DNA of 64,000 nucleotides. Origin: Saxidomus purpurata. Its lineage: Eukaryota; Mollusca; Bivalvia; Venerida; Veneridae. Of this stretch, positions 1 through 9,720 are shown one piece after another (within the stretch, counting starts at the first letter, position 1; each line of letters opens with the position of its first letter). Where the stretch lies: the NCBI GenBank assembly GCA_022818135.1, contig JAFMSR010000031.1, forward strand, positions 62,001-126,000. Reading direction: 5' to 3'. The position numbers were made by a program, and so were the translations under genes. The notes below the pieces were generated by a model, which worked only from the letters and a program-made list of their open reading frames with translations, did no database searches and was not told where the DNA came from.

Positions 1-912
1 CTTGTATATTTAAAGTGTACGGACTTGATTCTCGTCTTGTATACTGGACATATACGAAATGATAAACGAACCCGTATACTTGACATATACGAGAGGATAT
101 ACCTGTAATAATATTCATTACTTTACATTGTAACCAGAACAATTGTTTTCTCAATAATATTAATGTTTAATGCCAGGTGAAGTGTAAAGTCATCTTTGAT
201 GGTAAATACTGCTTATATTTCCGAATGTTCAACAGTTTGTCAGGCAGTAATGATCTGTAAAATGAACTAGATGGGTGTTCAGTAGAGCACTTATGTAGCT
301 CTCTTACACTTTCGCGGAATAACAAATAATTTCGTGACAAAATCTAAGGCAAAAAGAGGCATAACTCAGTCAAATATGACATAGACCTACACAATTTTGC
401 CATAAGCAAGGTAATTTGAAAGTTTGTGAAGGAATCTTATGAAGTTATAGCGAACGTTAAGTTTTCATGACAAAAACTAAGTACAAAAAGGGAAATAACA
501 CTGTCAAATAAGACATTTACCTACAAAATGTAAGGGCATCACGCCCCTTTTGTCATAAGCAATACAATTTCAAAGTTTGATAAAGAAATCTAAAGAAATG
601 GCAAAGTTATAGCCAACTTTAAGTTTTTGTGACGGACAGACGGACTGACGGACCGACGGACTGACGGACTGACGGAGTGACGATCCCTTCGAAAGTGCGA
701 CAAAAATAATATATAATCTCTATGTTCTGAATTTTAAACGAGTAATACTATGCTATATCAATAAATTAAGTCTACAATGTCTAATAGAATAGACCTGTAC
801 TTCAATTATAAAAATAATGCCGGCAGCTGTTGAATTCCAAATTTCGGCCTCCGCATCAAAGCCAGATTACACGTTTACACTGTCTAAGTTGCACAACGTA
901 GATATTGTTACG
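1..912 (+). repeat. Interrupted copy A of a 440-bp inverted dispersed repeat
   Basis: Bases 1-247 and 718-912 match, in reverse complement, the continuous segment 27175-27614. Position 1 pairs with about 27614, and the shared CAACAGTTTGTCAGGCAG and CTCTATGTTCTGAATTTTAA blocks anchor the alignment. Without the 248-717 insertion the two copies have nearly equal length (about 442 and 440 bp). The copy probably continues to the left of the window. Its nature is unknown; no coding sequence is visible. Confidence 0.8.
291..703 (+). mobile_element. Degenerate short TIR element inserted in repeat copy A
   Basis: It belongs to the same family as 51285-52314. It has a decayed left end related to TTGTGTCGCCCT, two units of a 'ggcataactc...gtcaaatatgacatagaccta' type repeat, a run of GACGGACTGACGG, and a right end GTGCGACAAA. 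A GTGTTC/GAGCAC-type hairpin sits just outside the left end at 275-290. The uninterrupted inverted copy near 27.4 kb shows the site without it. It is non-coding and non-autonomous. Confidence 0.65.
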
Positions 913-1092
913 TTCCAGAGGGTCAGGGGTCCCTAAACCTTTGCACTTAATAATCGACTGTTCTAGCACGTTTACTTATCGGTATAATAAGTATAATGGT
1001 AGCTGGCTTTGTACCAGGGGTAAAAACGTCTATAAAGACTTTAAAATACGGTCGACTCCTTTTAAGTATGGGTACTGTATATACAGTTGGGA

Positions 1093-1300
1093 TCAGGTAA
1101 ATATTGCAGAGTGGTGCATATACTACCGGCGACCTATAAGTGAAGATGCTGCAGTTACTGTCAGGTGAGTATTGCAAACTTGCGCATGTACTAGCGATGC
1201 CCACTAAGTGAAGGTGCTGTGGTTAATATCAGGTAAGTGTTACATTCATTTACATACACTAGCGGTGCCCTCTAAGTAAAGGTGCTGCAGTAGCATCAGG
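1093..1300 (+). repeat. Three-unit 68-bp tandem repeat
   Basis: TCAGG recurs at about 1093, 1161, 1229 and 1296, giving three units of about 68 bp. Each unit contains a 'tactagcgatgcccactaagtgaaggtgctgc' type core. The unit starts read CAGGTAAAT, CAGGTGAGT and CAGGTAAGT, which resemble consensus 5' splice sites. No gene is recognised here. Confidence 0.7.
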
Positions 1301-1975
1301 AAAATATACAATGGATTTGGCATACCCTGCTGCTTAAGGACGTATATCGGCTTCCAGACGTCAAGGGATCGCAGTGGTGTGAAAACAATGCTCAATTGTT
1401 TTCTTCATAAACCAACCTGGGCTATTTGATCTATATGCCCTCAGAAATCCAACAACACTGATTTAACTATTTAAATTTAACTTTATTAACAGTAATAAAT
1501 ATTGCCCAATCAACATTAGGGCTTGAATGACTTCATAAATAGTTTTACTAAGTTTTAGTGTTAGGTTACGCTAACAAAATGTAAGGTCTCCGTGTTATGT
1601 TGTATCAACGCGCGTATACCTCCGATATGACGGAACTTTATAAAATTCGCTTCACGTCAAATCAATCCACTGTGACATACAGGTACCAGATTCAATATCT
1701 ATGGAATTAGACATTTATAATTTAATCCGAATCCGATATGGAATTCGAAATCCGAGAAAAAGACGGTGTTACAAAGTAGTGGTCTCAAGGCATATTTTAT
1801 CAATAAGGTCAAACCATCAATGTATGTGGTTTTCGGACTAACTTTAAGACGGCACATTTTTTTTTATTTCATGAACTATTCACGTCAATCTTTATAAAAT
1901 AAGATATACTCAGTAACAAATAATGTTTATAACGATAATTATATGACTGTTACAAAAAAAAAACAACGAAGCAAT

Positions 1976-3118
1976 TCAATTGTCATCTGAGTCCATCCCA
2001 AAATCTCTCATTATTCTGGGTAGTTTACGTTTCATGAAGTCATTATATAGTTCGTGGTTTTCACGAATCAGATCTGCTAAGCGACGTCTACGCCTAGGTG
2101 GTGGTTGAACGTCATCATTACTTGAGTCACTGTCCGACAATGCTTGCGCAATAGCGTCACGGTGATCCTGAACACTAACATTACCGCGATTATCGCCACG
2201 TTGGTCAGCCTCTTCGTCGTTAGTATGTTGATCCTGAACAACATCGTCGCGACGATTAGCACCACGTTGGTCAGCATCCTGGCCGTCAACGTCATCGACT
2301 TGCTGTCCCTCGTCCTATTGAGGTGCTTGGGGTTCGTTATTGGGCCTCCCTTGCACAAGCCGTCGTTCCATCACCCTGATGTTTTCTACTTCGTTTCTAA
2401 ATGTATATAAACAATGTCAAATTGTTTTCAAGCTTCAATTGCTTTATGTGTAATAAGTCAATTTCAATGTACAAAGAAACTTTATATTCAACTAATGAAA
2501 CTAAAACTACAGGGACAAGAGCACTACTCACAAACTTTAAAAGAAAACACGTGAACATTGCATATCAATATAATTGTATTATTCTAGTGTAAATTACCTT
2601 ATATCTGCATCCTGAATGTTTCTGTTGGCTATCAGTTTTGCCAACTTCGTGGAAAGCCTGTCCTTCAACTGCTTTGCACCAGATGTATTGTACAGGTCCA
2701 CTGTCTGGGGTGAAAGTTGGTTAATGTTCTCCTTTATCTCGTCGATCACATCCGCCCATCTCGTTGGATGCTGCTGATATGCTCTAAGCATGAGAAGAAT
2801 TTCTTCTTTGGTCAGTCTCACTGATCGCCGTCGTCGTTGAAGTAATGTTGCTGAAAGAATGATATATTAATGCACATCATATCATTTGTTTGGCCTTATC
2901 ATACTTTCACACGACCACGAATTTCCCGTGCAGTAAAACCAGTTCACCCGATACTATATTTGGTATACATGAAGCTTTTACAGTTGGAATAATTTTATAT
3001 AAGAAAAAGTGCAAAGGGTAACTTATGTTTTATTTCTATTTAATCATCATTAAATATTTAATTCAAAAATGAAAAGAAGTGTGTTCTTTATTATAAAAAA
3101 GTTCTTACCGGCATCCAT
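1976..3118 (-). pseudogene. Harbinger Myb/SANT-like accessory protein gene, one nonsense codon
   Basis: Three exons can be read on the minus strand with GT-AG introns and matching phases: 3109-3118 (ATG GAT GCC G), 2598-2850 and 1976-2396. Exon 2 encodes a basic RRRR stretch, then a Myb/SANT-like segment (LTKEEILLML..YQQHPTRW.DVIDEI). Exon 3 encodes an acidic, Q/D/R/N-rich linker and a C-terminal basic block (PPPRRRRRLADLI), ending MDSDDN. In Harbinger elements this protein binds the transposon ends and brings the transposase into the nucleus. Exon 3 has an in-frame TAG at 2315-2317 (minus), right after a PQAPQ segment, probably from CAG. The frame is otherwise open, so inactivation is recent or limited to this site. 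Exon boundaries are my reading, not confirmed by transcripts. Confidence 0.8.
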
Positions 3119-3199
3119 AACAATGTATATCCAACTATAATTTTGCACGAGTTACGAATACGCTTCAGTGATTGCGTGCTATTGTAAAAAATACAGGGT

Positions 3200-3600
3200 C
3201 GTAGGTAGCATTGGTACTAGTAAATCACGGTTTAATGCAGTAAAAAAATGACTGATGCTCGTAAAATGACTGAATATCCCCATAATATTATGTGCACTAG
3301 GGGTGAGCAATTGTAATGAACGTGTTGTGTAGATAGCTTGCAAAGAGAGAAAGCTTGGGATTGCATTTGGGGTCTCTTGGGTCAAGGTGAAGGTCACTGT
3401 TACTTAAAATATATTTCTTAATCTTTAAATAGCTTTAAGGAGATTTCTTTTTTTTGGGGGGGTGGGGGGTGTAAGATTACTCTTTTCTCTCTCTAGGGTC
3501 AAGGTCACTTTTACTCAATTTATATATTTTTAAATCTAAAATTGTTCTCATAATAAATGGTATTTAGGGAGAGGATCAAGGTGACTGTTATATTATTTTA
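3200..3600. repeat. Tandem-repeat element fragment inside the Harbinger transposon
   Basis: Phrases such as GTGAGCAATTGTAATGAA, TAGATAGCTTGCAAAGAG, GATTGCATTTGGGGTC and 'tcaaggtgaaggtcactgttactt' closely match 62600-62760. The segment therefore belongs to that dispersed family. It sits between the divergent start codons of the Myb-like gene (3118) and the transposase (3621), where a shared promoter would be expected. Confidence 0.65.
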
Positions 3601-3620
3601 AAGGCTTTTTTTAGAATACA

Positions 3621-4667
3621 ATGGACGAGAGATATCGGAAGGGAAAGCTGGTGGCTATTCTACCGACTATTTTGCAGCCACCACCAGATCATGCCGAAAA
3701 TATGCAACATATTATCGCAATGATCACAGCAATGATGAGCTTGCCTCCATCCCCAGATACTGATATTCGACATCGACTTTTCAGTGAAGATACAAATTCT
3801 TATCAAACAAGAGATGTGTTCGTCGATTTCTCCAGCAATAGGTATCAATTCTATCAAATCACCGGCGAAACACCAGAGACTCTTCTAAGCCTCGTAAACT
3901 TCATCTCACTGAACGCTACAAGAGAACATATACTTTCATCTCGAAACCGTATTTTGCTTTGTTTAATCTGGCTGAGGTCATATCCAACATATCACATGCT
4001 GGCTACAATTTTCGGTGTCAGTGTGCCTACAGTGAAAAATGAAATCAGGACGCTACTTCCCAGTCTTCATAGAAAGTTGAGCTTATACGTACAGTGGCCC
4101 ACAATGGACGAGTGGAGAGCAATGAGACGAGTTTGGTCAAAACTTCCATATGCACTTGGTGCAATAGACGGCACATCACACGAGATATATAGGCCTGAAA
4201 CGGAACCCCAGGAACAATATTATTCAGGACATAGGTGCTACCATGCGATTCACACACAAATCATTATAGACGTGCACGGTGATATTCGTTATGTCGAAAG
4301 CGGTTTTCTCGGTCACACAAACGATGCTCAGCAGTTTGCGTTAATGCGTCAAGTAGGAAATGATTTACTATTTCCAGAACAGTGCTACCTGCTTGGTGAT
4401 AAAATCTATCCCAATCGAGGATCGATAATGACTCCGTATACATCAGCACAGATAGCACGAAAGGGTAGAGAAATGCGGCGTAAATGCTTAAAACTGAACC
4501 GCCGTATGAGGAAATATCGAGTGCTTGTCGAACATGCAATAGGAGATTTAAAGTGTTACAGAGTTATAGGGTCATTATGGCGACACCCGAGAGATTTACT
4601 AGCTTCGGTTGTGAACACTTGTGCTTCACTTGTTTGCCGTCGTAAGAAACTTGAAATAAATATGTAA
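3621..4667 (+). CDS. PIF/Harbinger transposase (HARBI1-like DDE nuclease)
   Basis: An uninterrupted 348-residue ORF encodes a DDE_4-type transposase that would cut and paste the surrounding element. Reading in order: an N-terminal region; a helix-turn-helix-like segment near residues 118-150 (LIWLRSYPTYHMLATIFGVS); the first catalytic Asp in GAIDGTSHEI near residue 188; the second Asp in GFLGHTNDAQQF near residue 235; and the last acidic residue in LVEHAIGDLK near residue 311. The length fits the family (about 340-360 aa). The ATG context is ACAATGG. No frameshift or stop is seen and the catalytic acids are present, so the protein could be functional. Residue numbers are estimates. Confidence 0.93.
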   Translation: MDERYRKGKLVAILPTILQPPPDHAENMQHIIAMITAMMSLPPSPDTDIRHRLFSEDTNSYQTRDVFVDFSSNRYQFYQITGETPETLLSLVNFISLNATREHILSSRNRILLCLIWLRSYPTYHMLATIFGVSVPTVKNEIRTLLPSLHRKLSLYVQWPTMDEWRAMRRVWSKLPYALGAIDGTSHEIYRPETEPQEQYYSGHRCYHAIHTQIIIDVHGDIRYVESGFLGHTNDAQQFALMRQVGNDLLFPEQCYLLGDKIYPNRGSIMTPYTSAQIARKGREMRRKCLKLNRRMRKYRVLVEHAIGDLKCYRVIGSLWRHPRDLLASVVNTCASLVCRRKKLEINM

Positions 4668-4892
4668 AATGTGTCTTGTTATATTATGTGACGAAAACGT
4701 TATTCGCCCTGAATTGACTACTATATAAAGAAAAAAACACAATGATTACTTAAAACATGAATATAGCACACCAGATTGATACGCCCGTTATATTTGTACA
4801 TAATTTCACGTAAAGCTGTTTTGACAACGTCCCCATGAAAACCATGAAGTAGAAATCGGTATCGGATTCGGATTAACTTATAAATGTCTATT

Positions 4893-6390
4893 AGGAAGAA
4901 CCAGAGAAAATCTATTAAAATATCAAAATGTTATAAAAAGTCTAAAAAAGATATAGATCTAGTTCCATCTCGGCTATATGAATCTATAATACTATGTACT
5001 TTAATTAAAACTCTGAAAATATCTTATTCAGCTTACATTAAAATTCTTTACGGTATTGTTTACAATATTCTGACAAAAATTAGCGTGGACTGTCCCAAAG
5101 TATTTCGAGAACTAGAATCCTTGTGTGACAAAAATGCGTTGCTTATATACTATGCAGCGGTAGCAGCTACCCAAAATTGGTAGATATACCCATTTCTGGT
5201 AGAAGCTACCAACTATTGGTAGAGCGATCACTACCCAAAAATGGTGACTACCATGGTAGCTACCAAAAATTGGTACCAAACACCATCAACTAAATAACAA
5301 AAATGGCTATTGACATTTTATGAAAAATCGGACTGCCTAAGTTTAACAATAAACTTCTATAACAAATAAGGTAAAAACCCTTAAGTTAAGTGCTAGAAGG
5401 TAGACAACAGTGACTGAATTATTGGATATTTGCTGAGTCAGAGTTGTCTCTGCTAAAAATATCCCACAATGCAACGGAAAAAAAAGTTACATGGAGGGAA
5501 ATTACAAAAATCAATAACAAACATTTACAATTTAAAGTGATTTAACAATTGAATTAAACATTCAGACTTGGCTTAAATATAGATAAAATGTCATATCATA
5601 TGATGACCTTAACAGAATTAACAGGAATGAAGGAGTTTTAAAAGAATAAATGCAAACACTTGTAAACATAAGGAATCGCGGAGTCATGTTGCTTGACCTA
5701 ATGCCAGGTAGAGAAAAATCAACAGATGAACAAGAGATAGATAATGGTGACCACTATTTGTTTTATGTGTAGGCTGGCTTGCTAAATAACTCAGGTCAGA
5801 ATGCATATTTTATGTATGGTGAGTTGCCACATGCTTCACACGACTAACACGGAGACCTTGAGATAAAATCCTGTGAAATACATCCAGGTAATTTCTAATT
5901 ATAACTTTCATTGAATAGCAGATTTACGTAAACGACAGTTGACTGTACTTAAAGTCAAATTAGACATAAATAACTTTATAACGGGTTTAGTGAAAACCCG
6001 GGTATAACAATATACCTAGCGTATCGAGTGAAACTAACAGTTACTTAACTTGAAATGTGAGTGAAGGCCGATATTATAACTTATTAAACTGTCCCTCTGA
6101 CATAAATTTCGTTTGATTTACTAATGTTATTTTGAAAATAAATTAGCAGTCTCAAAAGTTTCACTGAACTTTTATAAAAGTCGAAACAAAAGACAGTGTA
6201 GGAAATCAGAATCTAAAATCTTCATGCAAAAATAAGTTACAGACCATACATATGTTAAACATATTTTGAAACTAAGTGAGGACAAAATAAACAATTTTAA
6301 AGTGAAACTGAAAACTTTTTATATAATAAAAAGTTGATGAAACCGAAGGTAAATATATAAACAGTGTAAAGATTATACAAAAAACCTTAC
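4893..6390. other. Non-coding stretch, no gene recognised
   Basis: This AT-rich sequence lies between the Harbinger right end and sulfotransferase exon 6. A 99-codon open frame starts at the transposon end, but it has no family resemblance and I do not call it a gene. I searched the minus strand for a last sulfotransferase exon and found none. Confidence 0.5.
5165..5280. repeat. Cluster of short TACC/GGTA palindromic repeats
   Basis: The motif TACCAAAAATTGGTA and variants (ctacccaaaattggtag, ctaccaactattggtag, ctacccaaaaatggtgac, ctaccatggtagctacc) recur at least five times within 120 bp. Each can form a small self-complementary hairpin. Function is unknown. Confidence 0.6.
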
Positions 6391-6535
6391 GTATATTTAG
6401 AAATCGATAAACCATTTTCATTGTGGTTTCTTTGTCTCGTAGATTTTCATTTTGAAGAACTAGGATGTGTTCCCTTGGAAAAACTCTGGTCAGTTCTTGC
6501 CAGAATATGTAATATATTCCTAGCTGAATCTGAAT
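6391..6535 (-). CDS. CHST15: CHST15-like sulfotransferase, exon 6
   Basis: 145 nt, phase 0 in and phase 1 out. The acceptor is ...GTATTTCAG, followed directly by an IQIQLGIYYIFW segment. The donor is ATAC followed by GTAAGG. The encoded text (VFPREHILVLQNENLRD...MVYRFLNI) matches the family's conserved late region: 'VGLY..Y...W..VF....LI.R.ED......TM..V..FLN'. The preceding exon ends in phase 0, which fits. The next, last exon was not found in the window. Confidence 0.88.
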
Positions 6536-6785
6536 CTGAAATACATCTATGATCAATTAATACATTATCGTACAAACTCTTTCTTATATAATTAAATGAA
6601 ATTACTGAAAAAAATTTAACCAGCAATTTGAAAAAAGTGACACATGGAATAGCTGAAAGGCAATCAAAATTAGCCTTTGAAAGAAAACGTATTCTAGAAA
6701 TTTTAAAACAAATGTTTATAATCTAGCGTTTGGATCATTGTCCACAACTGTAGACTGTCTCGTTCATAAGATAAAACACATAAAA

Positions 6786-6874
6786 ACAAAAATAATATCA
6801 AACAGGGAATGCCACGTACCAAAAACGCAGCCTCCCCAAAACGAACCCCACAGCACCCAGAAGTGCACACCACC

Positions 6875-6928
<54 letters not shown>

Positions 6929-7045
6929 TACACACGAAACACACACACAATCATGTACACACACACATATACACTACCAACACACACTAGCATACAAAGC
7001 AAACACACGAGGACAAAACGAACAATTAAAGGAACACAGTGGGAC
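6786..7045 (-). mobile_element. Truncated Penelope-like element 3' end (copy 1)
   Basis: The sequence from AATAATATCAAACAGGGAAT through 'ccacagcacccagaagtgcac', the CA run, 'gcatacaaagcaaacacacgaggac' and 'ggaacacagtggg' matches the 3' terminal region of the full element at 53952-54215, in the same orientation. Only the last ~260 bp are present. It lies in sulfotransferase intron 5. Confidence 0.85.
6876..6923. repeat. (CA)n microsatellite inside Penelope-like 3' end
   Basis: About 24 CA units, continuing as imperfect CA-rich sequence to about 6995. The same simple repeat lies at the same internal position in the related copies at 33.4 and 54.0 kb, so it is carried by the element and is not an independent locus. 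Confidence 0.85.
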
Positions 7046-7205
7046 AGTCGCTTCCGGAACAATTATGTAAAACCATAGAGAAGTCTTATAGATGAATTGT
7101 GTTTTAAAGTCATTACATGTAAATGCGACGATTTATATCACATTGCGAATCAAGCTGCTTTAAATGAAAAAAACAAATATTCATTTAGAAATTGAGAATA
7201 CTTAC

Positions 7206-7377
7206 TTTTGTCTGTGTGTACAGAAATGGTTCATAAACACAGCTGCGAACAGAACGACGTCTGAAGCAATCCTGATATAGTTTTACACCTTCATAAGCCA
7301 CTTTGTGAAACTGGCGAGGATTGGGCCTGTTGTTTTTCATATGCGAACCATACTCGTGGTAATAGTCAGAATATAGT
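7206..7377 (-). CDS. CHST15: CHST15-like sulfotransferase, exon 5
   Basis: 172 nt, phase 2 in and phase 0 out. The acceptor AATACAG is followed by ACTATATTCTG, which completes the Arg codon begun in exon 4 and gives VER-LYSDYYHEYG. The donor is ACAAAA followed by GTAAGTATT. The Ser of LYSDY is the family's 3'-phosphate-binding serine of the PAPS site. Downstream FHKVAYEGVKLYQDC and CVYEPFLY fit the conserved region after this motif, including the two spaced cysteines. Confidence 0.92.
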
Positions 7378-8108
7378 CTGTATTTAATGATTAACATATA
7401 TTAGATATACGAGTCAAAATTGTTGTTACGATTTCTGCAAATGCTGAACAAAGTGTAAAAAGGGCAAGAATAGCAAGTAGTTTGACAGGTTACTTGATTA
7501 CTGAAATCGCTAAACACACTTTCAAAATACATGTATAACTATGGAATAAGATCGTAGTAAAGGCGCATAGAAAACCAAATTGCAGAAACTGTGCAGACAA
7601 ATATTTGTAATAAAATAGGATGACATTATCGTGGATGTTAGTTTGTGTAACCAAGAAAACATATTTTAGCAAGACAAGTTATAAAACAGAGAAAACTATA
7701 ACGTTCGTTGTAGGGATCGAAGAACTGATGAACGTGAAAATCTACAAAACAATTTCTTATTCATATAAACAACCCTCTATTATAATGCATATACTACTGA
7801 CGGGATCGACGAAAGAACTGTAAAAAACCAAGCAATGAAGCTGAAGAGAAAGTGGTAATTATGGTCAAATGGAGTTATTAGCATTCAAAATCCGATCATT
7901 TCAAAGTGTTATCAAAACAACCCTATTTAGGAAGCAGGTTCGAAATCAAAGGTACCTTAATACATGGTTTGTTTAATGGATTTATAGAACAGTCTTGAAT
8001 GGAGAAAGTAACGTTGAATGAGTATTCCTAACAACATTATAATAAAATGAAGAGCTGCTTTAAAAATTGCCACGTCTGATACTCATACACTACATTTTGC
8101 TGATATAC

Positions 8109-8265
8109 CTTTCTACTGGGTCTCGAAATGTTATAAGGAGTTTGGCTTGAGGTATGAAATGACGAATATAGTCTAAAATTACAAATTTTGGTTCGTTTAA
8201 CTCTTCATTTCCAGGAAGATTCTTCCAGTGAGAATTCAGGTGTAAATTGGAAGGACTTCCTTCTC
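8109..8265 (-). CDS. CHST15: CHST15-like sulfotransferase, exon 4
   Basis: 157 nt, phase 1 in and phase 2 out. The acceptor is GTTTTACAG and the donor is GAAAG followed by GTATATC. The protein starts TGEGSPSNLH across the junction, matching the 'GE.S..T' region of CHST15-type enzymes. It then reads PKFVILDYIRHFIPQAKLLI and ends TFRDPVER. The RDPVER block is the first half of the 3'-phosphosulfate-binding motif. The frame is open and uninterrupted. It would be missed by a simple ORF search because it lacks an ATG. Confidence 0.92.
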
Positions 8266-8569
8266 CTGTAAAACAGACAGAAACAAAAATTTGAAAAAAA
8301 CATCAGTTCAACATTTTCTATATTGCTTGATACAAATGGATCGTCGATACTGTATTTCTGATTTTATGTATAAGTTGTGTACTTGAATTTGTTTAATTTC
8401 CTTTTCACATATTCTGAGGACCGATTTTTCCCTGCACGTTTTTCTGTAGGTCTAGTTGCTTGCGGGTATTCTGCTTGATTATATCTGAGAATACCTGCTA
8501 TTCCTCAACTAAATTTAAAAAGAAACGCTAACAAAAAGGTAAGCATGGAAAATATAAATCCTTAATTAC

Positions 8570-8695
8570 CAGTTACATGTACGTAATTATGAAGTGTGCC
8601 GTTACGTATACTCGTTGATTTGGACAGGATTTTTGAAGCTGCTGCGCTAAACATAGCGACATACTCGCCAATATCGTGAAAGGTACTGCCTGGTC
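8570..8695 (-). CDS. CHST15: CHST15-like sulfotransferase, exon 3
   Basis: 126 nt, phase 1 in and phase 1 out. The acceptor is TTATGTTTCAG followed by GACCAGG. The donor is ACTG followed by GTAATTAAGG. It encodes PGSTFHDIGEYVAMFSAAAS, then a stretch ending NGTLHNYVHVTG. It joins exons 2 and 4 without breaking the frame. Conservation here is lower than in the PAPS-binding exons, as in the family. NGT is a possible N-glycosylation site, as expected for a Golgi-lumen protein. Confidence 0.85.
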
Positions 8696-9186
8696 CTGAA
8701 ACATAAATATTATAATTTCTATGACAACACCATTTATCGTCAAGTTGCCTTAGAATTTATATAAAAGGTACATTTGATATTATATTGACCGTTCGATTAT
8801 AAACAAGAATACCAAGATGGCCGTATATCGCTGACATTGCTACCATAGGCTATAATACAGGATCAGAAAGGGTTAATATTATCTGGGTTATCTAACACTA
8901 TTTCGTAGACGTCTACTACACAATGCTACATGCCAAATATCGAAGTTCTGCGCATTGTGGTTTAAGACAAAAATATTTTTTGTGCAGATCTACAAAGTAT
9001 TTTATTTAAGTTCTCTGAAAGGCAAAATTGTTTATGATTCATCATTATTATAAACCACGTTCATGATTTTATGATTTTTAACATGTTGCAATGCACACTT
9101 TTCTTTTTATATTACTTGATTAACGAACTTGTTACTGTAATTTCAAGGGAAGTCGTAAGATTTGACTTGCGATGCTTCTTGAATAT

Positions 9187-9216
9187 GGTTAGGGTTAGGG
9201 TTAGGTTTAGGGTTAG
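9187..9216 (+). repeat. Short interstitial telomere-like (TTAGGG)n tract
   Basis: Four to five units of the animal telomere hexamer, one imperfect (GGTTTAGGG), lie in sulfotransferase intron 2. The tract is only 30 bp, so it does not mark a chromosome end. A weaker GGGTTAGGTTTAAGG occurs near 62366. Confidence 0.8.
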
Positions 9217-9524
9217 CTACTCCATTAAGTCTTCAGAGTGCACTACGCTTCTATCCTCGAAAACATGAAAGTGTTAAAACGCTTAACGTCGAAGAAAATA
9301 GTATTGCATAGCAAGAATGGAAAACTAAAATTTGAAGTATGTCTATGCATAATAAATAAGTACTCTGGCCCCAGCAGACACATGTAACATAAATCGCATT
9401 GCTAATAGTCGAAAAGGTTTGCCTTAAACAAAAAAGATTTTTGGTAAACATCTTTGAAACGTTAAATATACGTAAAGAGTGTTCGAGTGTTTGGAACGTG
9501 AATACTACTTAAACTTTTACTTAC

Positions 9525-9720
9525 TAAATCGTTTACGTGCAAACCATTGCGCTTCTTTGAATCCGGGTTTAATAAAATCTGGATGAAGAGAGAGTCTGTA
9601 AAAGAGATCACTGGTTCCACATTTCTTTACGCCAATCACATAAGCATAAGGCAGGCAGTTAAATGCTTGTTCCTCAAACCAACATGGGTTTTTGAAGTTT
9701 GGATTAAACTTGAAAACTGG
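9525..9720 (-). CDS. CHST15: CHST15-like sulfotransferase, exon 2 (5'-phosphosulfate-binding loop)
   Basis: 196 nt, phase 0 in and phase 1 out. The acceptor is TATATTTTGCAG followed by CCAGTTTTC. The donor is GATTTA followed by GTAAGTAA. It encodes FNPNFKNPCWFEE, then YAYVIGVKKCGTSDLFYRLS, which is the 5'-phosphosulfate-binding loop (K-x-GT) of PAPS-dependent sulfotransferases at about residues 191-200. HPDFIKPGFKEAQWFARKR follows. This text is very close to CHST15-type proteins (FKNPCW..., GV.KCGT.DLF.R...HP) and gives the firmest family assignment of all six exons. Confidence 0.95.

Larger units (their letters stand above)
1709..4889 (+). mobile_element. PIF/Harbinger DNA transposon, near complete
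   Basis: The ends are inverted repeats of about 35 bp: AGACATTTATAATTTAATCC at 1709 onward mirrors the sequence ending at 4889, with an ATCCGAATCCGAT core on both sides. The 3-bp ATT flanks both ends (1706-1708 and 4890-4892), as expected for the 3-bp target duplications of this superfamily. The element carries two divergent genes, as autonomous Harbinger elements do: an intact DDE transposase (3621-4667, plus) and a spliced Myb/SANT-like DNA-binding protein (3118-1976, minus). The second gene has one in-frame stop, so this copy may depend on partner protein made elsewhere. A foreign tandem-repeat fragment lies between the two genes. Confidence 0.9.

Noticed and set aside
905..1204. Overlapping 85-87 codon frames on both strands
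   Set aside because: No family features; they overlap a 68-bp tandem repeat.
2144..2410. Plus-strand membrane-protein-like frame (Ile/Val/Leu-rich)
   Set aside because: It is the antisense of the Harbinger Myb-like exon 3, whose Asp/Asn/Gln codons read as hydrophobic residues in reverse.
3109..3397. 72-codon minus-strand frame at 3179-3397 as part of the Myb-like gene
   Set aside because: It falls in the inserted repeat fragment upstream of the true first exon (ATG at 3118).
4884..5183. 99-codon plus-strand frame (Lys/Ile-rich)
   Set aside because: It starts inside the Harbinger terminal repeat and runs into the palindromic cluster. Composition reflects AT-rich DNA and no domain is recognisable.
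9187..9216. Chromosome end
   Set aside because: Only 30 bp of telomere-like repeat, with ordinary gene sequence on both sides.
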